Source: Calamus simplicifolius
Lineage: Eukaryota; Streptophyta; Magnoliopsida; Arecales; Arecaceae
Length of the DNA: 64,000 nt
Direction of reading: 5' to 3'
Assembly: GCA_900491605.1 (NCBI GenBank)
Contig: UESW01004358.1
Span: forward strand, 585,174 to 649,173
Shown here: one piece after another, positions 33,593 through 44,981 of the stretch
How the letters are laid out: the number at the start of each line of letters is the position of its first letter
Position numbering within the stretch: the first letter of the stretch is position 1
Translations under genes and position numbers: made by a program
The notes under the pieces: model-generated
Told to the model about the DNA's origin: nothing
Database searches by the model: none
The model's input: only the letters and a program-made list of their open reading frames with translations

Positions 33593-34743
33593 TGCCAGCT
33601 CCCCCTTCTCTCTGGGGCCACCGACAGCACTCCTGCACACCTGTGGTAATCGGATAGAGTTTTACTAGCATTTATGTAGCACTCCATAAAGAGCTAGAGA
33701 ACCCCAACAAATTATCATAAGTGGTAGACACTCGAAAACATATTCTGTTAAAAACTTTTATTATCAGCTCAATTATATATGCACATCGCTCAATTAACTT
33801 GCTCATATAATATTTTTTTATGATATTCCTCAGGTAGTTTACAAGATCGCATTCACAATCGATATCAAAATCATAAGTACATACATCATGTTCATAATTT
33901 TCTCCAAAACATAAGTCTCATATTCATATCCAAAAAGGTTTGACACATCATTACATCTTACTGTACACATACACATATGCAATATACAAATATCATCCCA
34001 CCCTATCTCAATATACATGGCTATCATCTATACACCTTGCATCCAAGCAAGCTTCACCAGCTAAGGGTCCGGTCCTGCTTATTCTGTAATCCTGGCAGAA
34101 ATACTCACTGATCTGAAAGTAAATTTCAATCATAGAGGGGTGAGACCTAAGTCCTAGTGACTGGATAACCATCTAACTATGAAGAAATAGAGAACCATAA
34201 CCTCATATTTTCAACCGTATGCTGATACTATATAGCTTGTATAACTCAAAGTATATTTTTAACATGATATCAGATAAAGTAAAATATAGCTTATTCTTCA
34301 AATAATATACCAGTTCTGAAATACTCTACAATAACTTTCCACTGAAAGAAAACTCATCAAGAATAAAAACCCATGCATTACAATATGAAGATATGCATTC
34401 TTTACCTACAACCCAGACTTTCTTTATTAAATTCCCAGATTTCCACTGGGATCTGTTTTCTCACTGACATCTCATGTAAACTCTCCCTCTTGGGATAACT
34501 ACTTGGCCCACTGGCCCTTTTTAAATCACAATATATTCTTTTAAATCTTATGATACTGGGCTGTGTGTATAATGCCTCTAAGGTACCACCCTACAATCGC
34601 CCTCCTACAGGTGTACTCTCATCGGGTGCGTGACTAGCAACAGGATCCCCACACAAATAGCACTCCTTACCCGTGTGGTTCACCCGGCAAAGTGCTTTGC
34701 TCCTTAACCCTGGAACCTTGGGTTTTCTCTCTGCCCTCATGGG

Positions 34744-34745
<2 letters not shown>

Positions 34746-34780
<35 letters not shown>
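34746..34780. repeat. (TA)n microsatellite
   Basis: An uninterrupted TA run of about 17 units inside the solo LTR. Confidence 0.9.
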
Positions 34781-34781
<1 letters not shown>

Positions 34782-35075
34782 ACCAGCTCCACTAAGCTAT
34801 GATTCATGCCCCCATGGGCTGCTTACAACCTGCCCCACTGGCCTGGTCAAGCGTGCACTCACCCCTAATTCTGGGATTAATCGTACGATCGAATCGCAAG
34901 GAGGTACCGACTCAATAATAGTGTGCAATGCTCATGCTACAACACAGTCTAAAGGATAATCAACCCTATAGCTGCCTGATGCTCAGTATGATACATACAT
35001 CAAAATATGTCATTTGTAAAGCCTTATCATGCAAATATGCCATGTATGCATCAACCATCCCCTCATCAAAACTCA

Positions 35076-35182
35076 TGCTTATGTCTTTATGCTTAAAACT
35101 CATGCTTATTTCTTTATGCTTAAAACTTAAGCTCAAAACTCATGCTTATTTCTTTATGCTTAAAACTCAAGCTCAAAACTCA
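35076..35182. repeat. Short tandem repeat in the solo LTR
   Basis: Units containing AAAACTCATGCTTATTTC and TTTATGCTTAAAACTCAAGC recur about three to four times with small changes. The plus-strand ORF over them reflects the repeat. Confidence 0.85.
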
Positions 35183-36166
35183 TGTATCAGAATATCATGT
35201 ACTAGATTCTCATTTTTCAAATTTAAAACATACATAACTCTACTAAACATAACATACCATAACTAGGTATTAATCTCATTAGACTAGCTCAAATTAACTT
35301 CTCATTGCTAGATGAGAAACCCACTCACCTTAGCAGGTTACTCCTCAACTGGTACTCAACTCTGGTATTCCCACTCTTTGGAATATCCCTCTTGACCTAC
35401 GTCAACATAAAGATACAATAGCTATTATGATTACCTCGACACAAGGTTTTTCCATGAAACCATGCATGCATATATGATCTAACCTCTAATATCTCATTAT
35501 TTTCTTCCACCCTTTCTCTACTCAAGATTACTTTCACTATTGCCTCAAAATATAAGAGTCTAAGAAAATTTAAAGTCATGCAAGATATAGGAAAGCTATA
35601 GCTTACCTGAAGCCAAGACAAACCCCAAGCTTTTCTTTCCTTTCCTCTTTCTTTCTCCTTTTCTTCTTCTTCCTCTTCCTCTCTTTTCTTTTCTTCTTTC
35701 TCTCTTTCTTTTGTTCTTTCTTTTCTCTGGTTGAACCCACATTTCCCTTTTTCTCTAATAACTTGGGGACCAAGTCATGGGTAACTTAGGGGCTAAGGCA
35801 TGCCAATTTCCTATTTTGCCCTCAAATACTCTTAACGCATATTTTTTGAAAAACACGTGGTTCACTTATAACCATGATATTTGCCATTATATTTCTTTTC
35901 CAAATTGCCCTTATCACAATTAACAATTGACATCGGAGCCTTTTCCAAATTTGCCCCTAATATAATATTTTTTAATCGATTTATAGCCTAGATTATCATT
36001 TTTTATTTAAATTGATACTTTTATGTAACATTTTTAAGAAAAATCCTTACCAACTTAAAGAGATCGATTTTAGAAACCCAACGGTTCAAACGACACTCAA
36101 ATCGGACTTAAAACAGAATAAATATGAAATTTTCAAGATTTAACCCAAGAAATCTGCCCTCTTAGT

Positions 36167-36370
36167 GTCGGCTCCAACATATTTAGAGTTGGCTCCCACA
36201 AAAATTAGAGTCGGCTCCTGAAAATTAGAGTCGGCTCTAATTTACAGCAGAAATGCTAGCCTTCTATTTTTCTAATAGAGTCGACTCCCCTTTCTGCAGG
36301 TGTCGACTCTAAAGCATGCCGGAAGTTCAAAATCATGCCAGAGTCGACTCCACTCCAATTAGAGTCGATT
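36167..36370 (-). promoter_or_regulatory. Cluster of GAGTCGACTC / GAGCCGAC motifs in the solo LTR U3
   Basis: About eight copies of GTCGGCTC or GAGTCGACTC-like words lie 270-470 bp from the LTR start on its own strand, the position of a U3 enhancer. The same words occur in both Sirevirus LTR families. The cores GCCGAC and GTCGAC match the RYCGAC class bound by CBF/DREB factors; regulatory function is inferred. Confidence 0.5.
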
Positions 36371-36643
36371 TTAATTACTAAAAACATCTCTTAAGGATAA
36401 AACTCAAACTAAACTTTATTTTTCTTATGATTTAAGCCTATTAAAACTCAAATCTCTTAATTTCTCAAATCAAACTCATTAGCACTCAAAAATATACTCA
36501 TTTACTCCATAATTTCTCCTTTTTACATGTATTAAAAGGCCAACATGCCCACACTTCACTGAAACCCTCTGACTTTGATTTCAAATGAAAAATGCCATTA
36601 ATATTACCAATAAATTATAAGATTTTCAGGATGTTACAACTAG

Positions 36644-37776
36644 CCCCAGTTTCTGCAAGGAATGAGGCCAGATATTTCTTAACCCTGATAGATGATTTCT
36701 CAAGGAAGCTATGGATCTACTTCATGAAGGAAAAATCAGAGGTCTTCACCAAGTTCAGAATTTGAAAGGCTGAGGTGAAGAAGGAGCGGGATAGCAGTGT
36801 GAAGTGTCTGAGGTCAAACAATAATGGGGAATACATCAGTAGGGAGTTTCAGATATTTTATGAGGAGTATGGTATCAAAAGGCACTTCTCAGTGATGAAA
36901 ACTCCTTAACAGAATGAGATGGCTGAGAGGATGAACAGAATATTATTGGAAAAAGTAAGATGCTTAAGGCTGGAGGCAAAGCTTCCAAAGATGTTATAAG
37001 TTGATGCATTTGATGTAGCTAGCTACTTGGTCAATCGGTCACCGCACATCAGGTTAGATAGAGGCATTCCAAAGAAGATATGGTATAGAGGGAAGACAAG
37101 CATGAACCGTCTGAGGATATTTGGTTGCACGGTATATGTGTATGTTGGTGTTGGGGAGCAAAGTAAGTTTAATGCTAGATCAAAGAAGATGGCGTTTCTG
37201 GACTACCATATGGAATCAAGGGGTATCAGCTATGGGACCCCTTGGAGAAGAAGGTTATCATCAGCAGGGATATGACCTTCGATGAGAGCTTGATCCTTTA
37301 GAATAGAGATGGTGCAGATGCACAGCAGGGGTTGTAGGAGGTGGAATACGATAACACTAATCAGATGACCTCCTACATAGTCGTGCCATTTGCTAGTGGA
37401 CTAGGAGGATTTGAGATTCAGATGGAGAGGACTGACAGAGAAGTCAAAAGCTAAGAAGTTTAGCAAGATGTAGCTGGGCAGAGGACTCAGCAGGATGCAA
37501 TTGGGAAGAGGACTCAGCAGAATGCAGTTGGGCAGGGGACTGATATTGGAATCATACTGCATAAGCTCAGGAGGAACATGCGACCATCAGGTCGATACGA
37601 CTTCGAAGATTCGGTGTCATATGTCTTGGTGACAGCAAATGAAGACCCTTACACCTATGAGGAGGTTGTGGAGAGCCAGAATAAAGATAGATGGGTCCAA
37701 ATAGAGGAGATGCAGTCTCTCCACAGGAATGACACGTGGCAGTTGGTCCTGTTGCCATAAGGAAAGAAACCCATTG
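36644..37776 (+). pseudogene. Integrase and start of RT of the Tnt1-like element
   Basis: It resumes after the solo LTR with RYFLTLIDDFSRKLWIYF (core Asp), LRSNNNGEY (family RSDNGGEY, Asp changed to Asn), a decayed QNEMAERMN segment with the catalytic Glu, and 37027-37275 (SYLVNRSP...MNRLRIFGC). 37567-37760 carries the RT entry (YTYEEVVESQNKDRW...NDTWQLVLLP, followed by a stop). The frame is cut by Sirevirus A at 37777. Loss of the Asp and multiple stops mean it is inactive. Confidence 0.8.
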
Positions 37777-37944
37777 TGTTGACCCAATTATTGATTTTAA
37801 TGATTAACAAAAGCCATGAGTATATTCACATTATTTCTGACAAATTTATGGAGTGTTTTAGGTATTAAGAAAGTTTAACAATTCAAATATCATTCAAAAT
37901 TGATTTTAAGATGAGTTTCAGATTGTAATTATCAAAAGTTCAGA

Positions 37945-38285
37945 CCTTGGAGTCGACACCTATAAGTCAGGAGTCGACACATGGGCGTATCAGAATAGTT
38001 CTCAAAATTCGGCATGGTTTGGAGTTGACACATGGATGTCGGGAGCCGACTCCAACCTGAGAGATAGAAGTATTCTTTTCTGCGTTAGTTTCTGGAGCCG
38101 ACACATGGAATTTGGGAGCCGACACCTAAGATTCGAGAGCCGACACCTAGAATGAGTGGAGCCGACTCTAACCTGAGCACAGAGAGCATATTTTGAGCCA
38201 TATTTAGAGTCGACACCCTCTGTTTCGGGAGCCGACACCTGGATGCGGGGAGCCGACACATGAAAAGTTGGAGCCGACTCCAACA
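37945..38285 (+). promoter_or_regulatory. Sirevirus A U3 motif array (GAGCCGACAC / GAGTCGACAC)
   Basis: About twelve copies, spaced 20-40 bp, lie 150-490 bp upstream of the TATA box. The same array recurs in the 3' LTR at 58935-59270. Cores GCCGAC and GTCGAC fit the DRE/CRT class of AP2/ERF sites; binding is not shown. Confidence 0.6.
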
Positions 38286-38436
38286 TGACAGGAACGGATT
38301 TTCAAAGTGTTAGAACGGCCTCCAACGGTAACATTTTCTCACCTAATTTCTAACGGCTATTTTTCTTGTGTGTAGGAGCAATCCAAGGACAGAAATAACG
38401 GCTAGTTTTTCACCTAATCTCGGATTAAAGAAAATC

Positions 38437-38444
38437 TATAAAAA
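38437..38444 (+). promoter_or_regulatory. TATA box of Sirevirus A 5' LTR
   Basis: TATAAAAA within TCTATAAAAAGGGGAG. The equivalent lies at 59422-59429 in the 3' LTR and at 44361 and 53225 in element B. Conservation across families and position between U3 array and leader support it. Confidence 0.75.
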
Positions 38445-38866
38445 GGGGAGAACGGACCATTTAAAAGAACAGAAAAAGAACAAAAAATGGGAGAAAGATC
38501 AAAAAAATCGAGATATTCAAGAGAGCCATTTCAAAAAGAGAAATCTCTGTGAGCTCGCCCATCTTCTAAAGAAAGATTCAAAAGAAATCCAAGGTGTACA
38601 AAGTTCAATTTCGGAGGATTTCAAAGAAGAAAAGAAGAAGCCAAAACTTATTTTTTCCCATCTTCTCAACAACAAATTTCTGGGTGAAATCTGAGCTGGA
38701 GCTTGATTCAACCTTTCAAAGGAGAAGAGGAAAAGAAGAAAAGAAGCCAAGCCTACATTCAAATCACTTCAAACAGGCTTTTCTATTCCCTGTCTATTTA
38801 TATTGCATATTAGCTTATTTGAGGAGCTGTTTGTCATTGTAAACATTAATTGATTTCATTTGTTTG

Positions 38867-39029
38867 CTAATTCAATCGGGGGATTGAATTAGTGGAGGTG
38901 GTATACCTCGGGTCAAGCTAGATATAGCTTGAGGTTGGGTTTTGTGCTGGTAAGCCCGGAAAACCAGCTGGGTTCGTTGTGATCTCGGGTAAAACAACAA
39001 GTTTGAGTTGTGAGCTTGTAAAACAACTC
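38867..39029 (+). ncRNA. Stem-loop series in the Sirevirus A leader
   Basis: Consecutive inverted repeats: CTAATTCAATC/GATTGAATTAG (38867-38892), GAGGT/ACCTC (38895-38909), AAGCTA/TAGCTT (38915-38930), GCTGGT/ACCAGC (38946-38968), GTTGT/ACAAC (38976-38998), GAGTTGT/ACAACTC (39005-39029). They lie about 430-590 nt after the TATA box, hence in the RNA leader, and end about 265 nt before the PBS. Element B keeps the order and shows compensatory changes. Confidence 0.65.
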
Positions 39030-39292
39030 GACTGTAATCAAGAGGATTATAGTGTGGACCCAAGTGGAGCTTGGGAGTGGACGTAGGTGTTGGTTATACC
39101 GAACCACTATAAAATCTTTGTGTTTGTAGTGTTTTGATCTCTCTCTCTCTTCTTTAATTGCTTGTGCTTAGCTTCAAGTAACTCCATTCGCTTGCATACT
39201 TTGATATCAATCAATTTAATTTTAAAAAGAGTTAAATTTTTTAAGAACCCAATTCACTCCCCCCCTCTTGGGTTGCCATCTGTGCCAACAAT

Positions 39293-39304
39293 TGGTATCA
39301 GAGC
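39293..39304 (+). other. Primer binding site of Sirevirus A
   Basis: TGGTATCAGAGC, two bases after the LTR end CCAACA; the initiator tRNA-Met primer site. Confidence 0.95.
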
Positions 39305-39349
39305 AAGTGCTCATTTGAATTTGGTCTAACGATCAAGAGCAAAAGATCA

Positions 39350-40998
39350 AATGGCAGCTCAAGCTAGTTCATCTTAATTATTTAGAAGGTCAATCCACTA
39401 ATCGACCTCCTTTATTCAATGGAACTAATTATGGTTATTGAAAGCTAGGATGAAATTTTTATTCAAGCACTTGACTATGACTTATGAAGAATCATAGTTA
39501 ATGGTCCACATACACCCATAATTAGAGTAGACAACATGGAGATTCCTAAACCAGAAACGGAATGGGATGAACATGATAAGAAGTTGGCTCAGCTCAATGC
39601 TAAAGCCATGAATGTTTTGTATTGTTCATTAGATGCAAATGAATTTAATCAAATTTCTACATGTATTTCCGCAAAAGAAATTTGGGATAGATTAGAAGTT
39701 ACCCATGAGGGTACTAATCAAGTAAAAGAATCAAAAATTAATATTTTGGTACATAAATATGAACTATTTAGCATGGATCAAACTGAAATAATTACATGCA
39801 TGTACACAAGATTTACTGATATTGTAAATGGACTTGAAAAGTCTTGGTAAGACTTATACTAATTCTGAACTTGTGCGTAAAATTCTTAGGTCTCTTCCAA
39901 GATCATGGGAAGCGAAGGTGACTGCAATCCAAGAAGCCAAGGATTTAAATGTTTTACCTTTGGAGGAGCTACTTGGATCCTTAATGACCCATGAGCTGAC
40001 TATGAAACAACATCAAGAGGAAGAAGTCAAGAAAAAGAAAACTATTGCTCTTAAGGCTGCAGAAAGTGAGGAAAGCTGCAGTGATAATGATGATGATGAG
40101 GAGACTGCACTCCTTGCAAAGAAATTCAAAAGATTCATGCAAAGAAGGAGACCCTTCCATAAGAAAAGTCTGGAACAAAAATGGAAGGAAAGAAAAGAAA
40201 AGAAAAAGACAAAGAAAAGAAAAAGAGCCCTTAATATGTTATGAGTGCAAGAAACCGGGGCATTTTAGATATGACTGTCCTCAATTGAAGAAAGCCTACA
40301 AGAAGAAGAAGAAGGCTTATGTTGCAACATGGAGCGATAGCGAAGAATCCTCTTCCGAGGAGGAACAAAAAGAAGTTGCAAACATTTGCTTCATGGCAAA
40401 CAACGATGACGAGGTAAGTACCGAAACCCTCAATGATGATTTTACATTTGATGAATTATATGAAGCTTTCAATGAATTAGTCAATGATTTTAAAATTCTG
40501 AAAAAGAAAAACAAGTTTTTGAAAAATGAAAACTTAAATCTGTGTAAAGAGAAAAATGAATTAACACATGAAGTTAAGGATTTAAAAGATGAAAAGGAGA
40601 TATTTCTAAAAGAAAAAGAATCAATCATGAATGAAAACCTTAACTTAAAGAAAGAAGTTGAAAAATACAAGAACATAGTCGATAAATTTACATATAGCTC
40701 TGAAAAACTGAATTTACTTTTAAGTAATCAATGGGCTATTTTTGATAGAGCTGGATTAGGATATAGACCAAACATGAAACAAAAATTTATAAATAATTTC
40801 TTTGTTAAGAAAATAAATGATGTTACATGTTACAATTGCAACAAGAAAGGTCATAAATCTTATGAATGTAATGCAAGAAAAAGTAACAAGAAATTAAATG
40901 TTGAAGGAAAGAAAATATGGGTTCCAAAAGGAACAATCTTTTTTGCTACTAACCATGAAGGACCCAAGAAGGCTTGGGTACCTAAATATAAGACTTGA
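39350..40998 (+). pseudogene. Sirevirus A gag, frameshifted
   Basis: The start ATG is at 39350. Early frameshifts and stops break the first 60 codons (WKARM-like region). Later frames (39536-39850, 39828-40244, 40045-40998) hold the capsid-like region ending in ESKINILVHKYELF and MTHELTMKQ, a glutamate/lysine-rich linker, knuckle 1 CYECKKPGHFRYDC (about 40237), a long coiled coil (about 40450-40720) and knuckle 2 CYNCNKKGHKSYEC (about 40830). Two knuckles and a long coiled-coil gag are Sirevirus traits. Several breaks look like single-base indels. Confidence 0.8.
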
Positions 40999-43785
40999 TC
41001 ATTTTGCAGGAGTGTCTTGCGGCCAAAAGATCAAAGCGAAAGTGGTATCTCGATAGTGGCTGCTCAAGACACATGACGGGTGACAAGGATCAATTCATCA
41101 CCCTTGAAAGCAAAAGAGGAGAGTTGTTACGTTTGGTGACAATGGCAAAGGCCAAATTATGGGGTTTGGTAAAATTCAAATAACTCCCTCCATATTTATT
41201 GAAAATGTCTTATATGTTAATGGTTTAAAGCATAATCTAATTAGTATTAGCCAATTGTGTGATAAAGGTTTCAAAGTATCATTTGAAGCTTCTATTTGCA
41301 CTGTTTCTAATCCCATTGATAATAGCATTGTATTTATTGGAAATAGAAATGGCAATGTATACTTGATTGATTTAGACAATTTGTCTACTAGTAATCATTG
41401 CTTAGTTGCTGATAATGCTAGTATGAATGAGATTGGATGGCTGTGGCATCGTAGATTAGGTCATGCAAGCACACACCTAATTTCAAAATTAATTAGAATG
41501 GATTTAGTAAAAGGCCTTCCACAACTTGATTTTGAAAATAACAAAGTTTGTGATGCATGTCAATTTGGAAAACAAACTAGAAACTCTTTCAAAACTAAAA
41601 ATATTGTTTCCACTTCTAGGCCACTTGAACTACTTCACATGGATCTCTTTGGACCTACTAGAACCACTAGTCTAGGAGGAAAGAAATATGGTCTTGTGAT
41701 AGTAGATGATTATTCTAGATTCACTTGGGTATTATTTTTAGCTCATAAGGATGAGACCTTTCCAATATTTTTGAAATTTTTCAAGAAGTCACAAATGAGA
41801 AAAATAACACCATAGTGTCTCTTAGAAGTGATCATGGCACAGAATTTGAAAATCATTTATTTGAAAACTTTTGCATTGAAAATGGCATCCATCATAATTT
41901 CTCTGCACCTAAAACACCTCAGCAAAATGGAGTTGTAGAAAGAAAGAATAGAACCTTAGAAAGACATGGCCCGTACCATGCTATGTGAAAGCCAACTCCC
42001 AAAGTACTTCTGGGCGGAAGCTATAAACACGGCATGTTACATTCTTAATAGAGCTTTAATTAGGCCAATCCTTAAGAAAACTCCTTATGAACTATGGAAC
42101 AATAGAAAACCAAACATTAGTTACTTTCATGCATTTGGTTGTAAATGTTTCATTCATAATAATGGTAAAGATAATCTTAAAAAATTTGATGCAAAATCAG
42201 ATGAAGGCATATTCTTAGGATATTCAACATCTAGTAAAGCCTATAGAGTGTTTAACAAGAGAAACTTAATTGTAGAAGAATCTATTCATGTAGTTTTTGA
42301 TGAATCTTTAGCATCGAATTTGGAAAAGATTGATGATGAGGAAGATACAAATTTACTTGAGAGAGATATTGAAAAATTGAATATAGATGTATCTTCAGAT
42401 CATGAACAAGAAGCTAAAGATGATGATTCTCCTAGTGTTGATGTTGTTGATACTAATCATAATGATGTAGATCTTCCTAGAGATTGAGATATGCCTATGG
42501 TCATCCAAAGGAATTAATTATAGGTGATCCATCTCAAGAGTAAGAACTAGATCATCAATGAGAAACATCAATAATCATCTTGCATTTGTATCTCAAATTG
42601 AACCTAAAACTATTGAAGAAGCTGAAAAAGATAATAATTGGATGTTAGCTATGCAAGCGGAATTAAATCAATTTACTAGGAATAATGTCTGGACCCTTGT
42701 AGATAGACCTAAAGATCATTCAGTTATAGGATCAAAATGGGTATTTAGAAATAAATTAGATGAAAATGGCATAGTAATTAGAAACAAAGCTAGATTAGTC
42801 GCAAAAGGATATAATCAAGAAGAAGGAATTGATTTTGATGAAACTTTGCACCTGTAGCTAGATTAGAAGCAATTAGATTATTACTTGCATTTGCATGTCA
42901 TATGAATATCAATTTATTTCAAATGGATGTTAAAAGTGTATTTTTAAATGGATTTATAAATGATGAAGTTTTTTTTTGAACAACCACCTGGTTTTGAAGA
43001 TCATAAATTTCCAAATCATATTTTTAAATTGCACAAAGCACTTTATGGTTTAAAACAAGCACCTAGAGCTTGGTATGATAGGTTAAGCAAATTTCTAATC
43101 AAAAATGATTTTTCTAGAGGAAATGTTGATAAAACACTATTTTTGAAAAGAAAAGATAAGGATTTATTAGTAGTACAAATATATGTTGATGATATTGTAT
43201 TCAGTGCTACTAACAATCTCTTGTATCAAGAATTTGCTAAGTTAATGCAGGGTGAATTCGAGATGAGCATGATGGGAGAACTCAATTTCTTCCTGGGACT
43301 CCAAATCAAACAATAAAGAGAGGAATCTTCATCAACCAAACAAAGTACACAAAGAAAATCCTCAAAAAGTTTGGGATGGAATCAATCAAACCCCTCGAAC
43401 ACCAATGAGTCCTTCATGCAAACTAGACAAAGATGAAGACGGTAAGCTAGTTGATCAAAAATATTATAGAGGTATGATCGGATCACTACTTTACTTAACG
43501 GTAAGTAGACCTGATATCATGTTTGCTATTTACTTATGTGCTAGATATCAATATGAACCTAAAGAATCACATTTAATTTCTGTAAAAAGAATACTAAGAT
43601 ACTTGAGTGGAACTAAAAATGTAGGTTTATGTATTCTAGAGACTCAACACTAAATTTAATTGCTTATTCTGATTCTGATTATGCTGGTTGTAAACTAGAT
43701 AGAAAGAGTACAAGTGGAGCATGTCAATTTTTAGGAAGTAACTTAATCTCTTGGTTTAGCAAAAAGCAAAATTCGGTTGCATTAT
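40995..43785 (+). pseudogene. Sirevirus A pol: protease, integrase, RT, first part of RNase H (first RT copy)
   Basis: Protease: KWYLDSGCSRHMTG near 41040. GAG-pre-integrase: WLWHRRLGHAS near 41430. Integrase: LLHMDLFGP, LRSDHGTEF and the QQNGVVERKN glutamate region near 41920, split by one-base breaks. RT copy 1 starts at about 42567 (KPKTIEEAEKDNNW region), with QMDVKSVFLNG (family form SAFLNG) and QIYVDDIVFSA near 43180. RNase H begins with SDSDYAGCKLDRKSTSG and is cut at NSVAL by element B. Frames: 41159-41815, 41966-42487, 42558-42857, 42960-43316, 43405-43653, 43629-43785. Confidence 0.85.
43781..43785 (+). other. Target site duplication of element B, left copy (ATTAT)
   Basis: ATTAT precedes the LTR start at 43786 and is repeated at 54116-54120 after the 3' LTR. 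Deleting 43786-54120 restores the RNase H sequence of element A across SVALSTAEAEYVAAG. Confidence 0.95.
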
Positions 43786-43954
43786 TGTTGACCCAATTGA
43801 TGATTTTGATGATAAACAAAACTATTTGAGTATAATTTTTGAAGGCTCTGATGATTTTGATTTAGTGTTTCAGCCTATAAGACTATTGAAAGATCAAAAT
43901 CAGGAGTTACATGTGTTCTGGATCGAATCTAATGTCTAGGTAAGAATTGCAGAC

Positions 43955-44225
43955 ATTAGAGTCGACTCCGAGAATCACAGAGCCGACTCCGGAACTGGCA
44001 CGGTCATTAGAGTCGACTCCGAGACTGTTAGAGTCGACTCTCACAGACGAAGCAGAAAGTCGATTTTTCTGGCTCCAACCTAGAGTCGACTCCGGGTAAG
44101 TTAGAGTCGACTCCGGAAAAGTTTCTTGTCGACCCCAGAAAAGCCAGAGACGACTCCGGAAATATCATTTTAAAACGCCTCGAGCTAGAGCCGACTCCAG
44201 AAAAGTTAGAGTCGACTCCAACCCA
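43955..44225 (+). promoter_or_regulatory. Sirevirus B U3 motif array (TAGAGTCGACTCC)
   Basis: About ten copies, many the perfect palindrome GAGTCGACTC, 140-400 bp upstream of the TATA box. Repeated in the 3' LTR at 52820-53090. RYCGAC cores suggest AP2/ERF (CBF/DREB) binding; this is inference. Confidence 0.6.
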
Positions 44226-44360
44226 CCTGGAACGAAAAATAAAGTTGCCAGATCAGCTCTAACGGTAATATTTCTATTTTTACTCATTTCTAACGGATAT
44301 ATTTTGATACAAGGTACACTCCAACGGATAGTTTTATTCCAAAAAGGTGTAAAAGAAATC

Positions 44361-44368
44361 TATAAAAG
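44361..44368 (+). promoter_or_regulatory. TATA box of Sirevirus B 5' LTR
   Basis: TATAAAAG in AATCTATAAAAGGGGAGTC, matched at 53225-53232 in the 3' LTR and by TATAAAAA in element A. Confidence 0.75.
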
Positions 44369-44787
44369 GGGAGTCTATTGTTCAAAAAAAAGAACGGAAA
44401 ATCTGAAAAAAGAGAGAAAATCTGAGATAGACAAATCCCATTTCAAAAATCTGAGAGCTTGAATCTTGAAAGGAAACCTTCTAGCTCAAATCCACTCCAC
44501 TCCAAAAGCTCAAGAGGAATCCAAAGCGTTCAAATCAAAGTCTTGGCGGATTTCCCAACTTGGAGAAAGGAGATTCATTTCTTGCTTTTCAACTCTTCTC
44601 AACTGCTTCAACTGTGAAGAATCGGAGCTGAGGCTTGATTCAATCCAGCAAGGAGAAGAAGAAAAGAAGAAAAGCTCAAAAGCCAACCTATCTTCAAATC
44701 AGGCTTTTCTAAACCTTGTTATTCTTAATTTGTATATTTGCTCATTGAGGAGCTTTGTATTCACACACAATACTTATCTTGTTTTGC

Positions 44788-44981
44788 CTAGTTCAATCTG
44801 GGGGATTGAACTAGAGGAGGTAGTTTTACCTCGGTTTAAGCTTGTTTAAGCTTGGGTTAGTTGTGAGCCCGTGAAAAACAACGTGTAGGGTTTTGTGCTG
44901 GTGAGCCCGAGTAAAACCAGCTGGGTTCGTTGTGCACCCGGTAAAACAACAAGTTTGAGTTGTGAGCTTGTAAAACAACTC
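44788..44981 (+). ncRNA. Stem-loop series in the Sirevirus B leader
   Basis: Inverted repeats: CTAGTTCAATC/GATTGAACTAG (44788-44814), GAGGTA/TACCTC (44817-44832), AAGCTT/AAGCTT (44838-44853), GTTGT/ACAAC (44860-44882), GCTGGT/ACCAGC (44897-44921), GTTGT/ACAAC (44929-44950), GAGTTGT/ACAACTC (44957-44981). Loops of the last four share a GAGCCCG...TAAA theme. Relative to A there is one extra GTTGT hairpin. Repeated in the 3' LTR at about 53668-53862. Confidence 0.65.

Larger units (their letters stand above)
33593..36638 (-). mobile_element. Solo LTR (about 3.05 kb), probably Ty3/gypsy, with ACTAG target duplication
   Basis: It starts TGCCAGCTCCCC and ends ...CAGGATGTTACA (TG...CA). It is flanked by ACTAG at 33588-33592 and 36639-36643. 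Removing it rejoins the integrase frame of the host copia. On the minus strand it begins TGTAACATCCTG, a common start of gypsy LTRs (Del/Tekay type). No PBS, polypurine tract or coding domain lies inside, so I read it as a solo LTR. Internal features are a (TA)n run (34746-34780), a 35076-35182 tandem repeat, a long C/T tract (35636-35735) and a CGAC-motif cluster (36167-36370). Confidence 0.8.
31468..37776 (+). mobile_element. Old Tnt1-like Ty1/copia element, decayed, split by later insertions
   Basis: Order on the plus strand: probable 5' LTR (31468 to about 32020), PBS-like TGGTATCAGAACC at 32023, gag and protease to 33592, a 3.05-kb insertion, integrase (36644-37260), and the start of RT (37567-37776), where Sirevirus A interrupts it. 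The remainder lies beyond A, outside the window. Numerous stops and frameshifts show that it is the oldest member of the nest. Confidence 0.8.
37777..39290 (+). repeat. 5' LTR of Sirevirus A
   Basis: TGTTGACCCAATTATTG ... TGTGCCAACA, 1514 bp. U3 holds about a dozen GAGCCGAC/GAGTCGAC words (37945-38285). The TATA box is TATAAAAA at 38437-38444. The leader part carries a chain of stem-loops (38867-39029). It inserted into the RT of the Tnt1-like element; the 5 bases before it are CATTG, and the matching copy would lie beyond the window. Confidence 0.9.
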
